Part shown: piece by piece, positions 46,177-58,207 of the stretch | How positions within the stretch are numbered: position 1 is the stretch's first letter | Layout of the letters: every line of letters starts with the position of its first letter | Assembly: GCA_028386065.3 (NCBI GenBank) | Contig: JAKUCV010002291.1 | Coordinates: 40,906-104,905, forward strand | Direction of reading: 5' to 3' | From: Turnera subulata | Taxonomy: Eukaryota; Streptophyta; Magnoliopsida; Malpighiales; Passifloraceae | DNA length: 64,000 nt | Made by a program: the position numbers and the translations under genes | Notes under the pieces: model-generated | Told to the model about the DNA's origin: nothing | The model's input: only the letters and a program-made list of their open reading frames with translations | The model's database searches: none

Positions 46177-47088
46177 TGATACGGCAACAGCCCTAGAATC
46201 CACTAGTTCCACCTCCGTAACTATCTGATTGTCCCGATCGTCAATCTCAATCAAACTCGCCGTGTAAGTCTCCTTCACCTCCTAATCTCTGCACGGATTA
46301 GACAACAAAGAAGTAGATACACAACAAAGGCTTTTGCAATTCTATTCTTCACCTCCTAGACTCAATTAAGGAATAGGCAACAAAGGGATTAAAATCACAA
46401 GGAATTGAATAAACGCCACAAGCAAAGCAACTTGATAAGTAAATTCAAACCCTAATATAAAACCAAGAGAATCCACTCTCGATAACTTGATTGAATCCAC
46501 AATCAAAGAAAAACCTCAAAGGCAATTTTATTCTCAAAATAGTCTATCTCAAATAACAAAAGAAAAGGTCCTATTTATACTAATCTCTAACCCTAATTTC
46601 GTCTAAACTAACCCAAAACCAAGTCAAAATAGGTTTTTGACTTTTCCAGAATTTTTAGGTGTCGACCTAAAAATAGACAACATTTTTAAGTGTCGGCTGA
46701 CAACCCAAATAGTGAGTATTTTTAGGTGTCGACTGACAACCCAAATAGACTAGGATTTAATTGAGCCCACATGTGTTGGATACTAATTAAAACCCATACA
46801 ATAAAAACCCAACTAATAAAAACTAAAAAGATATGTCGACATGGGCCCACATGGGCTGGGGTGTTGTCGACTAGGCCCTACACGCTTCCTTGAGCCAATC
46901 ACTTTTTAATTGACAGCAAGGTTATAGGTTTCTGTTTCAGCATCTTCTCAAGCTTGATCATTGCGTGTTCTTGAAGTTCCGTGTTGATCAAGGCTTGAAT
47001 GTGATGTAGAAGATGATTCCTAAGCATCCTTGATGTGCTCCTTGTAATTGGACCTTGAGGCAAGGCTATGGCTCCATCACTTGCATCA
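46177..47088 (-). repeat. 3' LTR of the gypsy element
   Basis: Matches 52639-53550 with scattered substitutions. TATA box TATAAATAG on minus at 46571-46579. The end of pol (stop at 46899-46901) lies inside this LTR. Confidence 0.93.
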
Positions 47089-50000
47089 TTCCCTCCCTCC
47101 TCAGAAGGATTCATCCTCGAATCAGAACCTGCATTGTCAAAGGGAGAAAGATCAGTGACATTGAACGTAGCACTAACTTCATACTCACCAGGCAAATCAA
47201 TCTTGTAGGCATTATCACTAATGCGTTCCAAGACTTGAAACGGTCCATCTCCTCTAGGATCCAACTTTGATGTCCTTTGCTTAGGAAATCTCTCCTTCCT
47301 AAACTGCACCCAAACCCAATCACCAGGTTCAAACCGCACCAATCGGCGCCCTTTATTGGCTCTTTGCGCCACCTTGAGGTTCTTGGCCTCAATGTGCTGC
47401 CTTGCCTTCTCATTTATGGACTTGACCTTCTCAGCTCTTTGCTGCCCATCTAAATTAACAACATCTTTCAAAGTTATAAGCAGTAAATCCATAGGTGTTA
47501 AGGGTTAAATCTATAAACAATCTCAAAAGGCGAATAACCAGTAGAAGAATGAATGCTCCTATTATATGCAAACTCAACCATAGGCGACCATTCTTCCCAA
47601 GTTTTCAAATTCTTACCCACAACAGCATGTAATAAAGCTCCTAAAGTTCTATTCACAACTTCAGTTCGGCCATCAGTTTGAGGGTGACAAGTAGTAGAAA
47701 ATAACAACTTGGTCCCTAATTTACTCTATAAAACACGCCAAAAGTGAGAGAGAAATTTTATGTCCCTATCCGAAACAATGGTCTTAGGAATGCCATGCAA
47801 TCGAACTACATTCCTAAAGAAACAAATCAGCAACATGCATAGCATCATCAGTTTTATGACAAGCAATAAAATGTGACATCTTACTAAACCTGTCAACAAC
47901 TACAAGAGACTATCACTTCCTTTCTTTGTCCTAGGCAATCCAATAACAAAATCCATAGAAATATCAGTCCAAGGACAATCAGGAACAGGGAGAGAAGTAT
48001 ACAAACCATGGGGTTGTACCTTACTCTTGGCTTGACGACATGGTAGACAACCTGCACAAACTTTTTCTACATCTTTCTTCATGTTAGGCCAATAAACATG
48101 CTCTTGCAAGATGTATAAAGTCTTAACAATGCCAAAGTGTCCCATTAAACCACCATCATGACATTCCCTAACAAGCAATTCACGCATAGAACAAGCAGGT
48201 ATACAAAGCTTATTTTCACGAAATAGCCACCCCTCATGGCGATAAAACTTTTGAAACGTAGCATGTTCACACGCAGCAAACACCATTGCAAAGTTAGAAT
48301 CAGATTTATACAAATCCTTTATATGCTCAAATCCAATCGACCTAGAACTAAGTGATGTGATAGGAACATATCTCCTAGACAACGCATCAGCAACAATGTT
48401 ATCTTTTCCTTGCTTGTACTTAACAACATAACGGAAGGTCTCAATGAATTCAAGCCATTTAGCATGTCGCTTACCTAGCTTACCTTGGCCCTTTTGATGC
48501 TTTAGGCTCTCATGATCCGTGTGGATCACAAATTCCTTTGGCCACAAATAATGTTGCCAAGTTTGCAATGCCCTCACCAAGACATATAACTCTTTGTCGT
48601 AGGTGGAGTAATTGAGTTGTGCCCCCTTCAATTTCTCGCTGAAATAAGCAATGAGGCGCTTTTTCTGCAACAAAACAGCACCAATTCCTATGCCAGAGGC
48701 ATCACATTCAATCTCAAAAGTACTGTTAAAGTCAGGTAATCTCAATATAGGAGCAAAACAAAGTTTTTCCTTTAATTCCTCAAATGCCAATTTCTCTTTG
48801 TCCCCCCACCTAAAACCAACCTCCTTTTTTACAATCTCATTTAAAGGAGCAGCAATGGAGCTGAAATTTTTCACAAACCTCCTATAAAAACTAGCAAGTC
48901 TATGAAAAGACCTCACCTCACTTACCGTTGTAGGAGTCGGCCACTCCTTGATTGCCTTCACTTTGTCTTGGTCAACTTCAATGCCTTTAGCACTCACAAC
49001 ATAACCAAGAAAGATAACATGATCCATACAAAAAGTACATTTAGAAACCTTAGCATATAATTGCGCCTCACGCAATACTTGCAATACCTGGCTAAGATTT
49101 CCAACATGCTCCTCAATACTCTTACTATAGATCAATATATCATCAAAGTAAACAACCACAAACTTTCCAATGAATGATCTCAAAACATGGTTCATTAATC
49201 GCATGAAAGTACTAGGTGCATTAGTCAATCCAAAAGGCATAACCAACCACTCATACAAACCATATTTTGTTTTAAAAACGGTTTTCCATTCATCTCCAAT
49301 TTTCATCCTAATTTGATGATAACCACTCATAAGATCAATCTTTGAAAACACACAAGCACCATGCAATTCATCTAGCATATCATCCAATCTTGGAATAGGA
49401 TGGCGATACTTTACCGTGATTTTGTTGACGGCACGGCAATCCACACACATGCGCCATGATCCATCCTGGCACTAGAATAACCGGCACGGCACAAAGACTT
49501 AGACTCTCTCGGATGTGTCCCTTTTTCAGCAACTCATCATCTTGCCTTTGCAACTCTTTAGTCTCCTCCGGATTAGCCCTATAGGCTGGCCGATTTGGAA
49601 TTTGAGCACTAGGGATGAAATCGATTTGATGCTCAATCCCTTTAATTGGAGGTAACTCTTTCGGCAACTCTTCAGGGAACACATCTCCAAATTCCTGCAA
49701 GACAGAAACAATAGAACTAGGCAAATTGGGATTAAGGTCAGTGTTAGATAAATAAGCACCCTTATATAAGAGTACCAACATCTCTTTTTTGTTCACACAA
49801 GCTTCCCTCAAATCTCTCGTATTTTCATAGAAATTCTGTCTCTTTTTCCCCTCTTGTTTTCTCTCCTTGGTGTCGACTTCACTCTTCTCTTTTTCCTCTC
49901 CTTTTGTTGTCGAAACCAGTGCTTTCATTGCACTCGAATTTGGCTCTCCTTTTGCATGACTCTCAGTCATCCTCTCATCCTTACTAGCTTTAGCCAATTC

Positions 50001-50723
50001 GGCCTCCTTTTTCTTCTTCCAAGCATCCACAGCTTTTTGCATATGCACTTGATCCTTATAAACTTCCTCGGGTGGCAATGGCCCAAGTGTTATCGGCCTC
50101 TCACCCATGGTGAATGTATACCTATTTCTTTGTCTGTCATGAACCACTTTCCTATCATATTGCCAAGGTCTTCCCAACAAAATATGACATGCTTGCATAG
50201 GTACAATATCACACAAAACTTGATCAGTATATGTGCCAATGGTGAATGTAACAAGTACTTGCCCTGTTACCTTAACCTCACCACTATCATTCAACCATTG
50301 AAGCTTGTATGGTCTTGGATGCTTTTGCGTCTTCAGCCCCAACTTCTCCACTAGCATAATGCTAACAACATTGGTGCAGCTCCCCCCATCGATGATCATG
50401 CTACAAGGCTTGTCTTGCACCAAACATCTAGTGTGAAAGATGTTCCCCCTTTGCTCGATGCCATCTTCCTTTGGCTGAATATTGAGCAGCCTCTTCGTCA
50501 AAATCAAGCATTGAAGAACTTGCTCTTCCGGGTTCACTTCGGGTACATCTTCCAGTTCGGGCATGTCAGCTAGTGCAAGGTCAAAAACAGATACCTCCCT
50601 CTCATCATCAGAGTAGGATTCTCCATGCTCTGTAGTAAGCATTATCCTCTTGTTAGGACATTGGGACGCAATATGCCCCAACCCTTGATACTTGAAACAC
50701 TTGATGTTCCTTGATCTCTCCAC
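46899..50723 (-). pseudogene. Gypsy pol: knuckle, protease, RT, RNase H, integrase (several frameshifts)
   Basis: Begins with a zinc knuckle whose second Cys is Tyr (CFKYQGLGHIASQC). The protease has DGGSCTNV where DSGAT-type motifs are usual, then CHILLGRPW. The RT starts [19 protein letters not shown], with active site YFDDILIYS; RNase H begins [16 protein letters not shown]; the integrase zinc domain has [11 protein letters not shown]...[11 protein letters not shown], and its catalytic core is split by frameshifts near 47900 and 47700. The C-terminal part (FEPGDWVWVQFRKERFP, VSATFNVTDLSPFD) continues into the LTR and stops at 46899. Another frameshift lies near 49430-49470 at the start of RT. 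Non-functional. Confidence 0.88.
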
Positions 50724-50765
50724 CTTTTGCGGCGCATTAGGTGTCTTTGGCTCCTCCTTTGCCTT

Positions 50766-51813
50766 TCATAGAAGCATCTTGGGTGTGTCTAAAGGAACCT
50801 TGCTGGAGCTTCCCATATCCTTGGAATATTTAGAGCTCGCATTCCAGGAACTATAGCTTGAAGGCTTCGCATAGGACTCCTTCTTCAGCTGCTTTTCGAT
50901 CTTTGAAGCCAATGCCACCATCTCTTCAATTTCTGCAAAGTGCTGCAAATCAAGAACCTGTGCAAAGTCAGCATTCAATCCATAATAAAATCTCGACATA
51001 AGAGACTCCTCATCCTCTTCACATCCAGTTTGATTTATCGCCACCTCAAGTGCCTTCCAATACTCATCAACACTCTTGGTGCCTTGCTTGAGTGAATAAA
51101 ACCGATTCAGCAGCTCTCTTTGATGTGAAGTAGGTACAAATCTCTTCTTCATGATTCTCTTCAGCTCAGCCCACGTCTCAATCTCATCTTCTCCATATCT
51201 CCTTCGATTGGAAACTAGCTTATGCCACCAGGATTTGGCATAATCCTTGAATACCACCACAGCAAGCTTGATCTTCTTCTCGTCATTATATTGATGGCAA
51301 TCAAATGAAGCTTTCATATCTTGCACCCAATCGAGATATGCATCTGGATCATTGGTACCATGAAAAGTGGGAACATTCATCTTGATGTTTCCAAAGTTGC
51401 GATCAAATCGGTCTTGTCCCTCGGCCCTATTGTAGGCTGGCCGTTTTTGGAACCTAGGTCGGTATGCGCCACCGCCTCTTCCTCCATCTCCACGCCCTCT
51501 TCCCATTGGCCTTCTAGGGTAGAAGGCCCACCTCGTCAAAGTTCTCCTCTTGATCGACTTCTTCCTCCACCCTAGCATCTTGAACTCGCACCCTCTCTCT
51601 TCCGTTGTTGTTGCCATTGCTATCGGTCAAAGTTTGGATAGCTCTTTCTAGTCGGGTCATGCGAGTTTCCATGGCCTGTGCCTGTCGTTCCAACTTAGCG
51701 TTGGTCTCGGCCACAGTGTCACCAACATTATTGATTCGGGTCGAGAGTTTGTCAAAAAGATCCTTAAGATGGGTCATCACAACAGGCCGGTCTGAGTCAT
51801 AAACTAAAGACAT
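50766..51813 (-). pseudogene. Gypsy gag, one frameshift
   Basis: The ATG at 51813 starts MSLVYDSDRPVVMTHLKDLF, followed by a coiled coil. A frameshift at about 51515-51540 moves to the second frame, which carries an RGRGDGGRGGG basic tract and the retrotransposon Gag domain (FHGTNDPDAYLDWVQDMKAS, WAELKRIMKKRFVP, FYSLKQGTKSVDEYW). It stops at 50766, just before the zinc-knuckle frame. Structural particle protein; inactive here. Confidence 0.85.
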
Positions 51814-51831
51814 TGTGAAAGAAACCTGCAA

Positions 51832-52638
51832 GAAATTTGTTAATAGTAAAACTCCTCACATGTGTCTCTCATGTGTGTTGGCAGATAATGAACTCTCAGC
51901 CTCTTACCACTCTTGATTCTGCTTCAGTTTTATAAGTTAGGTTCAAATAAAACAAAATCAAGCTACCAACCAGCAGCAATTAATTCAAGAAATCAAAGAT
52001 TACCTAGAGAAGAAAGATAGGATATCAATACTAGAGGCAAATTCGACTCCAAGAAAGAAAAGATTGATCACACACAAGTACAAGAATATGTATGTGAAAG
52101 ATTAATTGCACAATTGAGCAATTATGAAACAACAATTACCCAATACAATAAAAGCTCAAATCAAAATCACCAAAGAAAAGTAATCTGGCAGAAAAATTTC
52201 GTATATCAGCAGATATACAAAATCGGCAGAAACACAGCACACTTCCCCCTGCAGAAATCGATTCCAAAACAACAAATAATCCAACTTCTCCTTGATTTCA
52301 ATCGACCAATTCACAATCAACACAATACCAATTCAATATCCTGCAAGAAACACTTGATAATCTTGCAATTCAAGGCCACAATTCCAACAATATCCAAGTC
52401 GATTTTCAACTCTCTTTTTTTTTTCTTTTTTTTGTTGTTTTTTTTAACAGTACTCGATGAACAGTAATGATGAACAATACTCGACAAATAGTAACGATGA
52501 ACAGTACTCGACACTTTTTTTAAAAAATATAAATCGACAACACTAAACAAAGAACAGGAATTGAAAGGCCACGATTAAATTAAAAACACAAACACAAAGG
52601 ATATGATTGATTGAAACCTCAGCTCCGCTACCAAAAGA
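51832..52638 (-). other. Gypsy 5' leader
   Basis: Non-coding leader between the LTR and gag. It contains short repeats of ACAGTACTCGA/ACAATACTCGA type at about 52446-52512. No ORF. Confidence 0.6.
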
Positions 52639-53550
52639 TGATACGGCAACAGCCCTAGAATCCATTAGTTCCACCTCCGTAACTATCTGATTGTCCCGAT
52701 CGTCATTCTCAATCAAACTCGCCGTGTAAGTCTCCTTCACCTCCTAATCTCTACACGAATTAGACAACAAAGAAGTAGATACACAACAAAGGCTTTTGCA
52801 ATTCTATTCTTCACCTCCTACGCTCAATTAAGGAATAGGTAACAAAGGGATTAGAATCACAAGGAATTGAATAAACGCCACAAGCAAAGCAACTTGATAA
52901 GTAAATTCAAACCCTAATATAAAACCAAGAGAATCCACTCTCGATAACTTGATTGAATCCACAATCAAAGAAAAACCTCAAAGGCAATTTTATTCTCAAA
53001 ATAGTCTATCTCAAATAACAAAAAAAAGGTCCTATTTATACTAATCCCTAACCCTAATTTTGTCTAAACTAACCCAAAACCAAGTCAAAATAGGTTTTTG
53101 ACTTTTCCAGAATTTTTAGGTGCCAACCTAAAAATAGACAATATTTTTAGGTGTCGGCTGACAACCCAAATAGTGAGTACTTTTAGGTGTCGACTGATAA
53201 CCCAAATAAACTATGATTTAATTGAGCCCACATGTGTTGGACACTAATTAAAACCCATATAATAAAAACTCAACTAATAAAAACTAAAAAAGCTATGTCG
53301 ACATGGGCCCACATGGGCTGGGGTGTTGTCGACTAGGCCCCACACGCATCCTTGAGCCAATCACTCCTTAATTGACAACAAGGTTATAGGTTTCTGTTTC
53401 AGCACCTTCTCAAGCTTGATCATTGCGTGTTCTTGAAGTTCCATGTTGATCAAGGCTTGAATGTGATGTAGAAGTTGATTCCTAAGCATCCTTGATGTGC
53501 TCCTTGTAATTGGACCTTGAGGCAAGGCTATGGCTTCATCACTTGCATCA
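52639..53550 (-). repeat. 5' LTR of the gypsy element
   Basis: Direct repeat of 46177-47088. TATA box at about 53032-53040. Followed on minus by TTTTGGTAGCGGAGCTGAGG, a primer-binding site with the same two-base variant seen at 257-268. Confidence 0.93.
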
Positions 53551-54161
53551 ACTACCTTGGTCATGAAAAAAAATATCATATACAGTCGCATTCACTTCAG
53601 GGAATGGGGCAGAGCTAGTTGGACGTGAATCATGATTTTTCATCACTAGCTCGTTATTCTATTTAGCCACAAGGGGAATGAAATTAAGTCTGAATATTTC
53701 GTGAAACCCTTTTTACGATATTGCTGCTAGTAGGAGCACATTTAATGCATGAAAAGTGGATAATATTTTTTTCCTAACATATCAGCGTCAATAATATTTT
53801 CTCCATATAATTTCATCTGAGAACTTATTATAGCTGAATTATATTTGTGCAAAGATTTAAAATCTTGCAACTTCAGATGCATCCACTCATAACGAGCTTT
53901 TGAGGGTATGACCATCTTCTGGTGATCATACATTTCTTTTAATTTTTTTCAAAGATCTGCAGGATCTTTGACAGTAAGATATTCAATCTTGAGTAGATAC
54001 TTCTTTATCTAGAATAGATACAGCTTTCGCCTTATCTTGACTAGATGTTATGGTGTTTTCCAAACCATTAGTATCTAGATGCAATTCTGTATCTAGTACC
54101 TAGATAATTCCTTCAGGAAATGTCTAGGGCCTCAAATTCAAAATTTTATAAGATTTGCCAT
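53551..54161 (-). pseudogene. Copia-type gag pseudogene, 5' part
   Basis: On the minus strand, an ATG at 54161 opens a Gag-like start (MANLIKF). Recognisable Gag_2-type sequence follows: KEMYDHQKMVIPSKARYEW, MHLKLQDFKSLHKYNSAI, QMKLYGENIIDADML. There are several stops and frameshifts. The sequence resumes at 46176 on the far side of the gypsy insertion. This family is very common in plants as gag-only copies; I see no pol beside it. Confidence 0.75.
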
Positions 54162-55246
54162 GGTAATAATAATAGCAACAAGAAGTATTAAAATAACAAG
54201 GACGAGAAGTGTTTGAGAATTAAATACCTTAGCAGATTAAAGCTTCGTGTACCCCTTTTCAAGATATTTCTACTCAATACGGTAGAGGCTCGTACTGATA
54301 ACGTGTTATAGACTGAAGGTAAAAAGATATCTCAATGATAAACTTAATGGCAATGAAATGGACAATAATCAAGGAGAATACATTAGGAGAATTCTGAATG
54401 AAGAAGATAATAATAGAATGATAAAAAATAGAATATATGAGAGAGAAAGACTGATGTTTATTTCATTCATTATTCTAGAGAGGTGTCTTCTCTTCTATTC
54501 ATATATGATATATCTATAAAATAGAGACATGATATACATAAACCGAGAATGTTTAACATTCAATATAATGGTTAAATACATATTGTCAGATTTATAACTC
54601 AACTTTGTATGTTATTCTTAATGTACAACGAGTTCAATTTATAACAATTATCATTAATTTTTGTCAACAATTTCGACCAAAAAAAATTGTCTAACAATAA
54701 TGTGCCGGAAAATCGGGTAAGGACGTATGATGTGGATCAAACAAACGGTTAACGCGCTCCTGCAAAACCCGAGAATGGCCCATCTAGGGCCCAAAGACAT
54801 AAATTTCGCGCTATCCTTGTATCGCTTGCTTTTCTATTAACGCCATTTACTCTGGTCGTTTCCCCGCCCCCAAATGGAATTGAATCAAATCACGGTTCAT
54901 CCGCCATATTCTATAACGTAAAACAATATATCCCTTTCAACTACTAACAGAAAATAAGACCTTAGGTACGGTTAAGCTACTGTTAAATTAATGCACGGCA
55001 GACGCAGAAAACTGGTGATGATTTTCACGATGTATACTAACTGGGTTACTTAAATGGCAGTCGCTACATCCTCAAATATAATCTCGCCAATAGAAGGAAA
55101 AAAATATAGTCATACAGAAACAATGATGGCCAAAATTGAGGAAATGCATATTGGCACAATAACTACAACCCCACAGGAGCCCAAGTTGTCTGGTGAGGAG
55201 GGGTAGAATGAGCTTCCACTGAAAAATATACAATGCAGCCGCTTCA
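54162..55246. other. Intergenic, gag pseudogene 5' flank to STR4A 3' end
   Basis: On the minus strand the sequence TATCAGTACGAGCCTC at about 54285-54300, just upstream of the gag pseudogene, resembles the leader of such copia copies. A repeat pair was not found. The rest is AT-rich with no gene. Confidence 0.5.
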
Positions 55247-57630
55247 TTATCGTGGCTGCGACGGCGTTGGAGAAGAAGGGGGCTTGAGATCGGGGTACTG
55301 CATCCAAAAGATTAAGAAGGGTTCAAACATAAGTGGCATATGAGACACACCACAAGTGTTGCAATCATAAACAAAGTCTCGAATGATGATGAATTATGAA
55401 GCTACAGATCATGTTCTTTACAAACAAAACATAGACACAACTAAATCATCTCATACATGATATACCATGTAAGCACGCATTAGGGAGAAAAACACACGCA
55501 AATAAACTCAGAGAGAGAGAAAGGAAATCATACATTAGGATAGGGAGATCTACAACCAATTGTGCTGCCATTGGCTGTGGATATTGCAGGTATATTTGTA
55601 TGCCCCTTATCCACCTCTTGTATTTCTTCTCCGGAGAGATCAACCACAGAGGCTATGCCATTCGTATCCGAATTTTGCTGGGGAGCAGCTCCATTCACTT
55701 CAAGGTTTGAGGTTTTAGCTTTCATCTTCTTCTTCTTCTTTTTCTTGGGTTTTATGTGCACACTAGGTGGCAAAAGCGTTTCCTGTATAGCCTGCCATAG
55801 TGAAAATATAGAATGTGAGAAACCAAAAATCATAATTTAGTCAATTTACAGGTGAAAATGAGCTTCGTCAAAAAAATTATGTAAAGCTAAATACTAAGAA
55901 GAAGACAGAAAAAGAGTAGGCTATGGTTTCTCATTGCACGGAAATCAAATACAATATCGTTAGGCTAACTAAAATATCAGAATAAACTACTATCCGGCAT
56001 TGCCAAATCTTTTCTATGATGAATAAGAAAAAAATCAGTACGGTAAGTTTCAAAGAAATAATCTTGTCTATAATAAAAGCAAGGTATGAGATTCCAACCT
56101 AAAAATTAGCAGGACATATAAAAGTAACGTCAGATATCAAACAATTTATAGTAGAATTCGATTATCTGAAACAGAATTCGTGGTCGGACATGAGTGACTA
56201 TTGGGACAAAAATTTCATCATCAGATTAATAATATCCATTTTTGCAATGTAAAACCAATTATTGCAGAATAGATAGAACTCGATGCAAACTCCTATTAAC
56301 AAAACATGCCATTTCTTTTACTTTCTCACAATGTCATTCCAAAGTGTTGAAGACTCATCCAACCAATGTTGTTTACAGTTTTCAGGAAGCTAAAAGCTAA
56401 TACATGCAACAAAAACTGTCCAAATATGATTAAAACTTAAAAGAATAACGAAAGAAACCATCTACATGTAGAGAAAAACAGGGAATCATATAGGAGATTT
56501 AAGCATTTCTTATCAGTTAACGATTAGAGAAGCAGCCAAGAAAAGAAGCAATACCAGCCATCCCTTTTTGGCTTTGACCCCTCCCCTCACTCCATAAGCT
56601 TCTTTAAACCCATTCTTGAATAATAACTCAGCCACCGCCAAAGTGTTATCATCAAGACTACCTTCCACACAAAAAAGCAGAAACAAAGAAATTACAAAAG
56701 GCATGTATGTGAAAGAAAGGAAGCATACATTCTACGCGTGCGCTTGATTCAGTCAACAAACTTATACATTTTCTTCTTCTTGAGAGATTTCAGCTCTTAG
56801 CAACGAAAGACTGCAGAACAACACCTGCTTACCCTTGATTTTTTAAGGAAACAAGACATATAAAACAAAAGCTAAACAATCCAAATCTTTTTTAAAAAAA
56901 GAGAAAAAAAAAAAGTTGAAAATGCAGCACAGTGACCACTCAATTCTTCAAAAAACACAACCCCAGGTAAAACTTAGAACAGACCGAATTTAGCACTAAA
57001 TTACCTGTCTATGATACACAGCACGGTATTAGCTGGGTCTGGAAACTTATCCTTCACTTTCTTCACAAACACATCTTCATCTTCCTTGGAGTACTCGACC
57101 TGGACCACGCTCTTATCCAATATCTTCAAATTGGGAGACCTCAGGTCCGCCACGCTCTGCTCGTCCCTAATATCCAGAAGCTGAGCATCCGGGCTGTCCC
57201 TTAGTTTCCGAAAAGCGTCAATGGCGGGGATGAGCTTGTACTTCTTGAAGTACGATTCTGTTAGTGGTATGACAACCAGCCAAATGAATGTGCACCCAGC
57301 GACAAAGAATGGGTTCCTGATGAGGAAGTCATCGATGGAGACCAGTATTGATTCTATGTTTATCTTGTCCTGGAATTGCTCGGCTGGGGTGGCTAGTGAT
57401 TCTGCAGCTAGTGAAGGGAGAGGAGAAGCGAGCAGGTGGAGGGTGGAGATAGAGAAAGGGAGAGGGGGTTTTAGAAGCGAGAGATGGTTTTGGAGGGAGG
57501 AAGTTTTGGCTGATGGGAAGTGAGTTCGGGTGGAGGTGGTAGGTTTAGGAGTGGTGGATTTGAGGGTTCTGGTGTGGTTTTGAAATTGGATGGGTGGAGA
57601 AGCGGAAAGGATCATGGAAAGAGACTCCAT
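55247..57630 (-). CDS. STR4A: Chloroplast rhodanese-like protein with FNR-tether-like C-terminus (STR4A type)
   Basis: Four exons (minus): 57005-57630, 56555-56657, 55534-55791, 55247-55297, all in phase, 345 residues from MESLSMILSA; the longer frame to 57708 begins at a non-ATG codon. A Ser/Thr/Pro-rich transit peptide is followed by a membrane span (FFVAGCTFIWLVVIPL) and a rhodanese-like domain (AIDAFRKLRDSPDAQLLDIR ... VLCIIDRSLDDNTLAVAELL). The active-site Cys-x5-R loop of true rhodaneses is not evident, so sulfurtransferase activity is doubtful. The last exon encodes YPDLKPPSSPTPSQP, very like the ITEP motif by which TROL and Tic62 bind ferredoxin-NADP reductase at the thylakoid. A Lys-run precedes it. 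Probably a plastid membrane scaffold. Confidence 0.85.
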
Positions 57631-58207
57631 GAATTGATGATGACCATGAGAGGGTGTAAAGGTAGGGGGGGAAGGAGATAAATTGATAAGAATAAGGGTG
57701 ATGCCCAAGGTTGGGCCGAGTTAAAAGATAGACTCTAGTGGCTGGGCTGCGATGAGCCTACAACACCTTCTACACGTCCAATTTTATAAGACAGGATTAT
57801 ATTTCTTTTTTAAGTATTTAACATAATTAATAGTAAATCAAGAAGATGCTTTGTTCAATGACATAATTAAATATAGGGAACGAAAGCAAATTAGTTTCTT
57901 CTACGCAGACTGATAGGATTATCCTTCACATTCTTCACAGATAATAATATCTTTTAGGTTCCATCATTTTTGCAAATACCAAGATATTAACAAACTCTAA
58001 CATCTGAATGGAGTTCCCGTAATTTTGGTTGTCATCAAACCGTCATTGCAAAGTCACAGTGGTCATTCTAATGGTTCTACCTCATGCATTATGTATTTCA
58101 AAATTCTATATTATATCAGCGGCAAGGAATATGCATGATTGATGTTTTAGTGTAGAGCATGCATACGCATTGTATCTAAGTAGGCTCAGGCTGTTCTTGA
58201 AGCCTTT
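57631..58207. other. Intergenic, STR4A promoter and ZIP4 3' flank
   Basis: About 580 bp, no gene seen. Includes the STR4A 5' UTR. Confidence 0.6.

Larger units (their letters stand above)
46177..53550 (-). mobile_element. Ty3/gypsy LTR retrotransposon, CRM-like termini, inactive
   Basis: Two 912-bp LTRs (46177-47088 and 52639-53550), flanked by a perfect ACTAC duplication (46172-46176 and 53551-53555). On the minus strand the LTRs begin TGATG and end ATCA, the primer-binding site follows the right LTR, and a polypurine tract AGGAGGGAGGGAA precedes the left LTR. Order gag, protease, RT, RNase H, integrase is that of Ty3/gypsy. TGATG...ATCA ends and a pol ORF that runs into the LTR are features I associate with the CRM (centromeric) clade; there is no clear canonical chromodomain. 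Several frameshifts make it defective. It interrupts an older copia-type gag. Confidence 0.9.
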
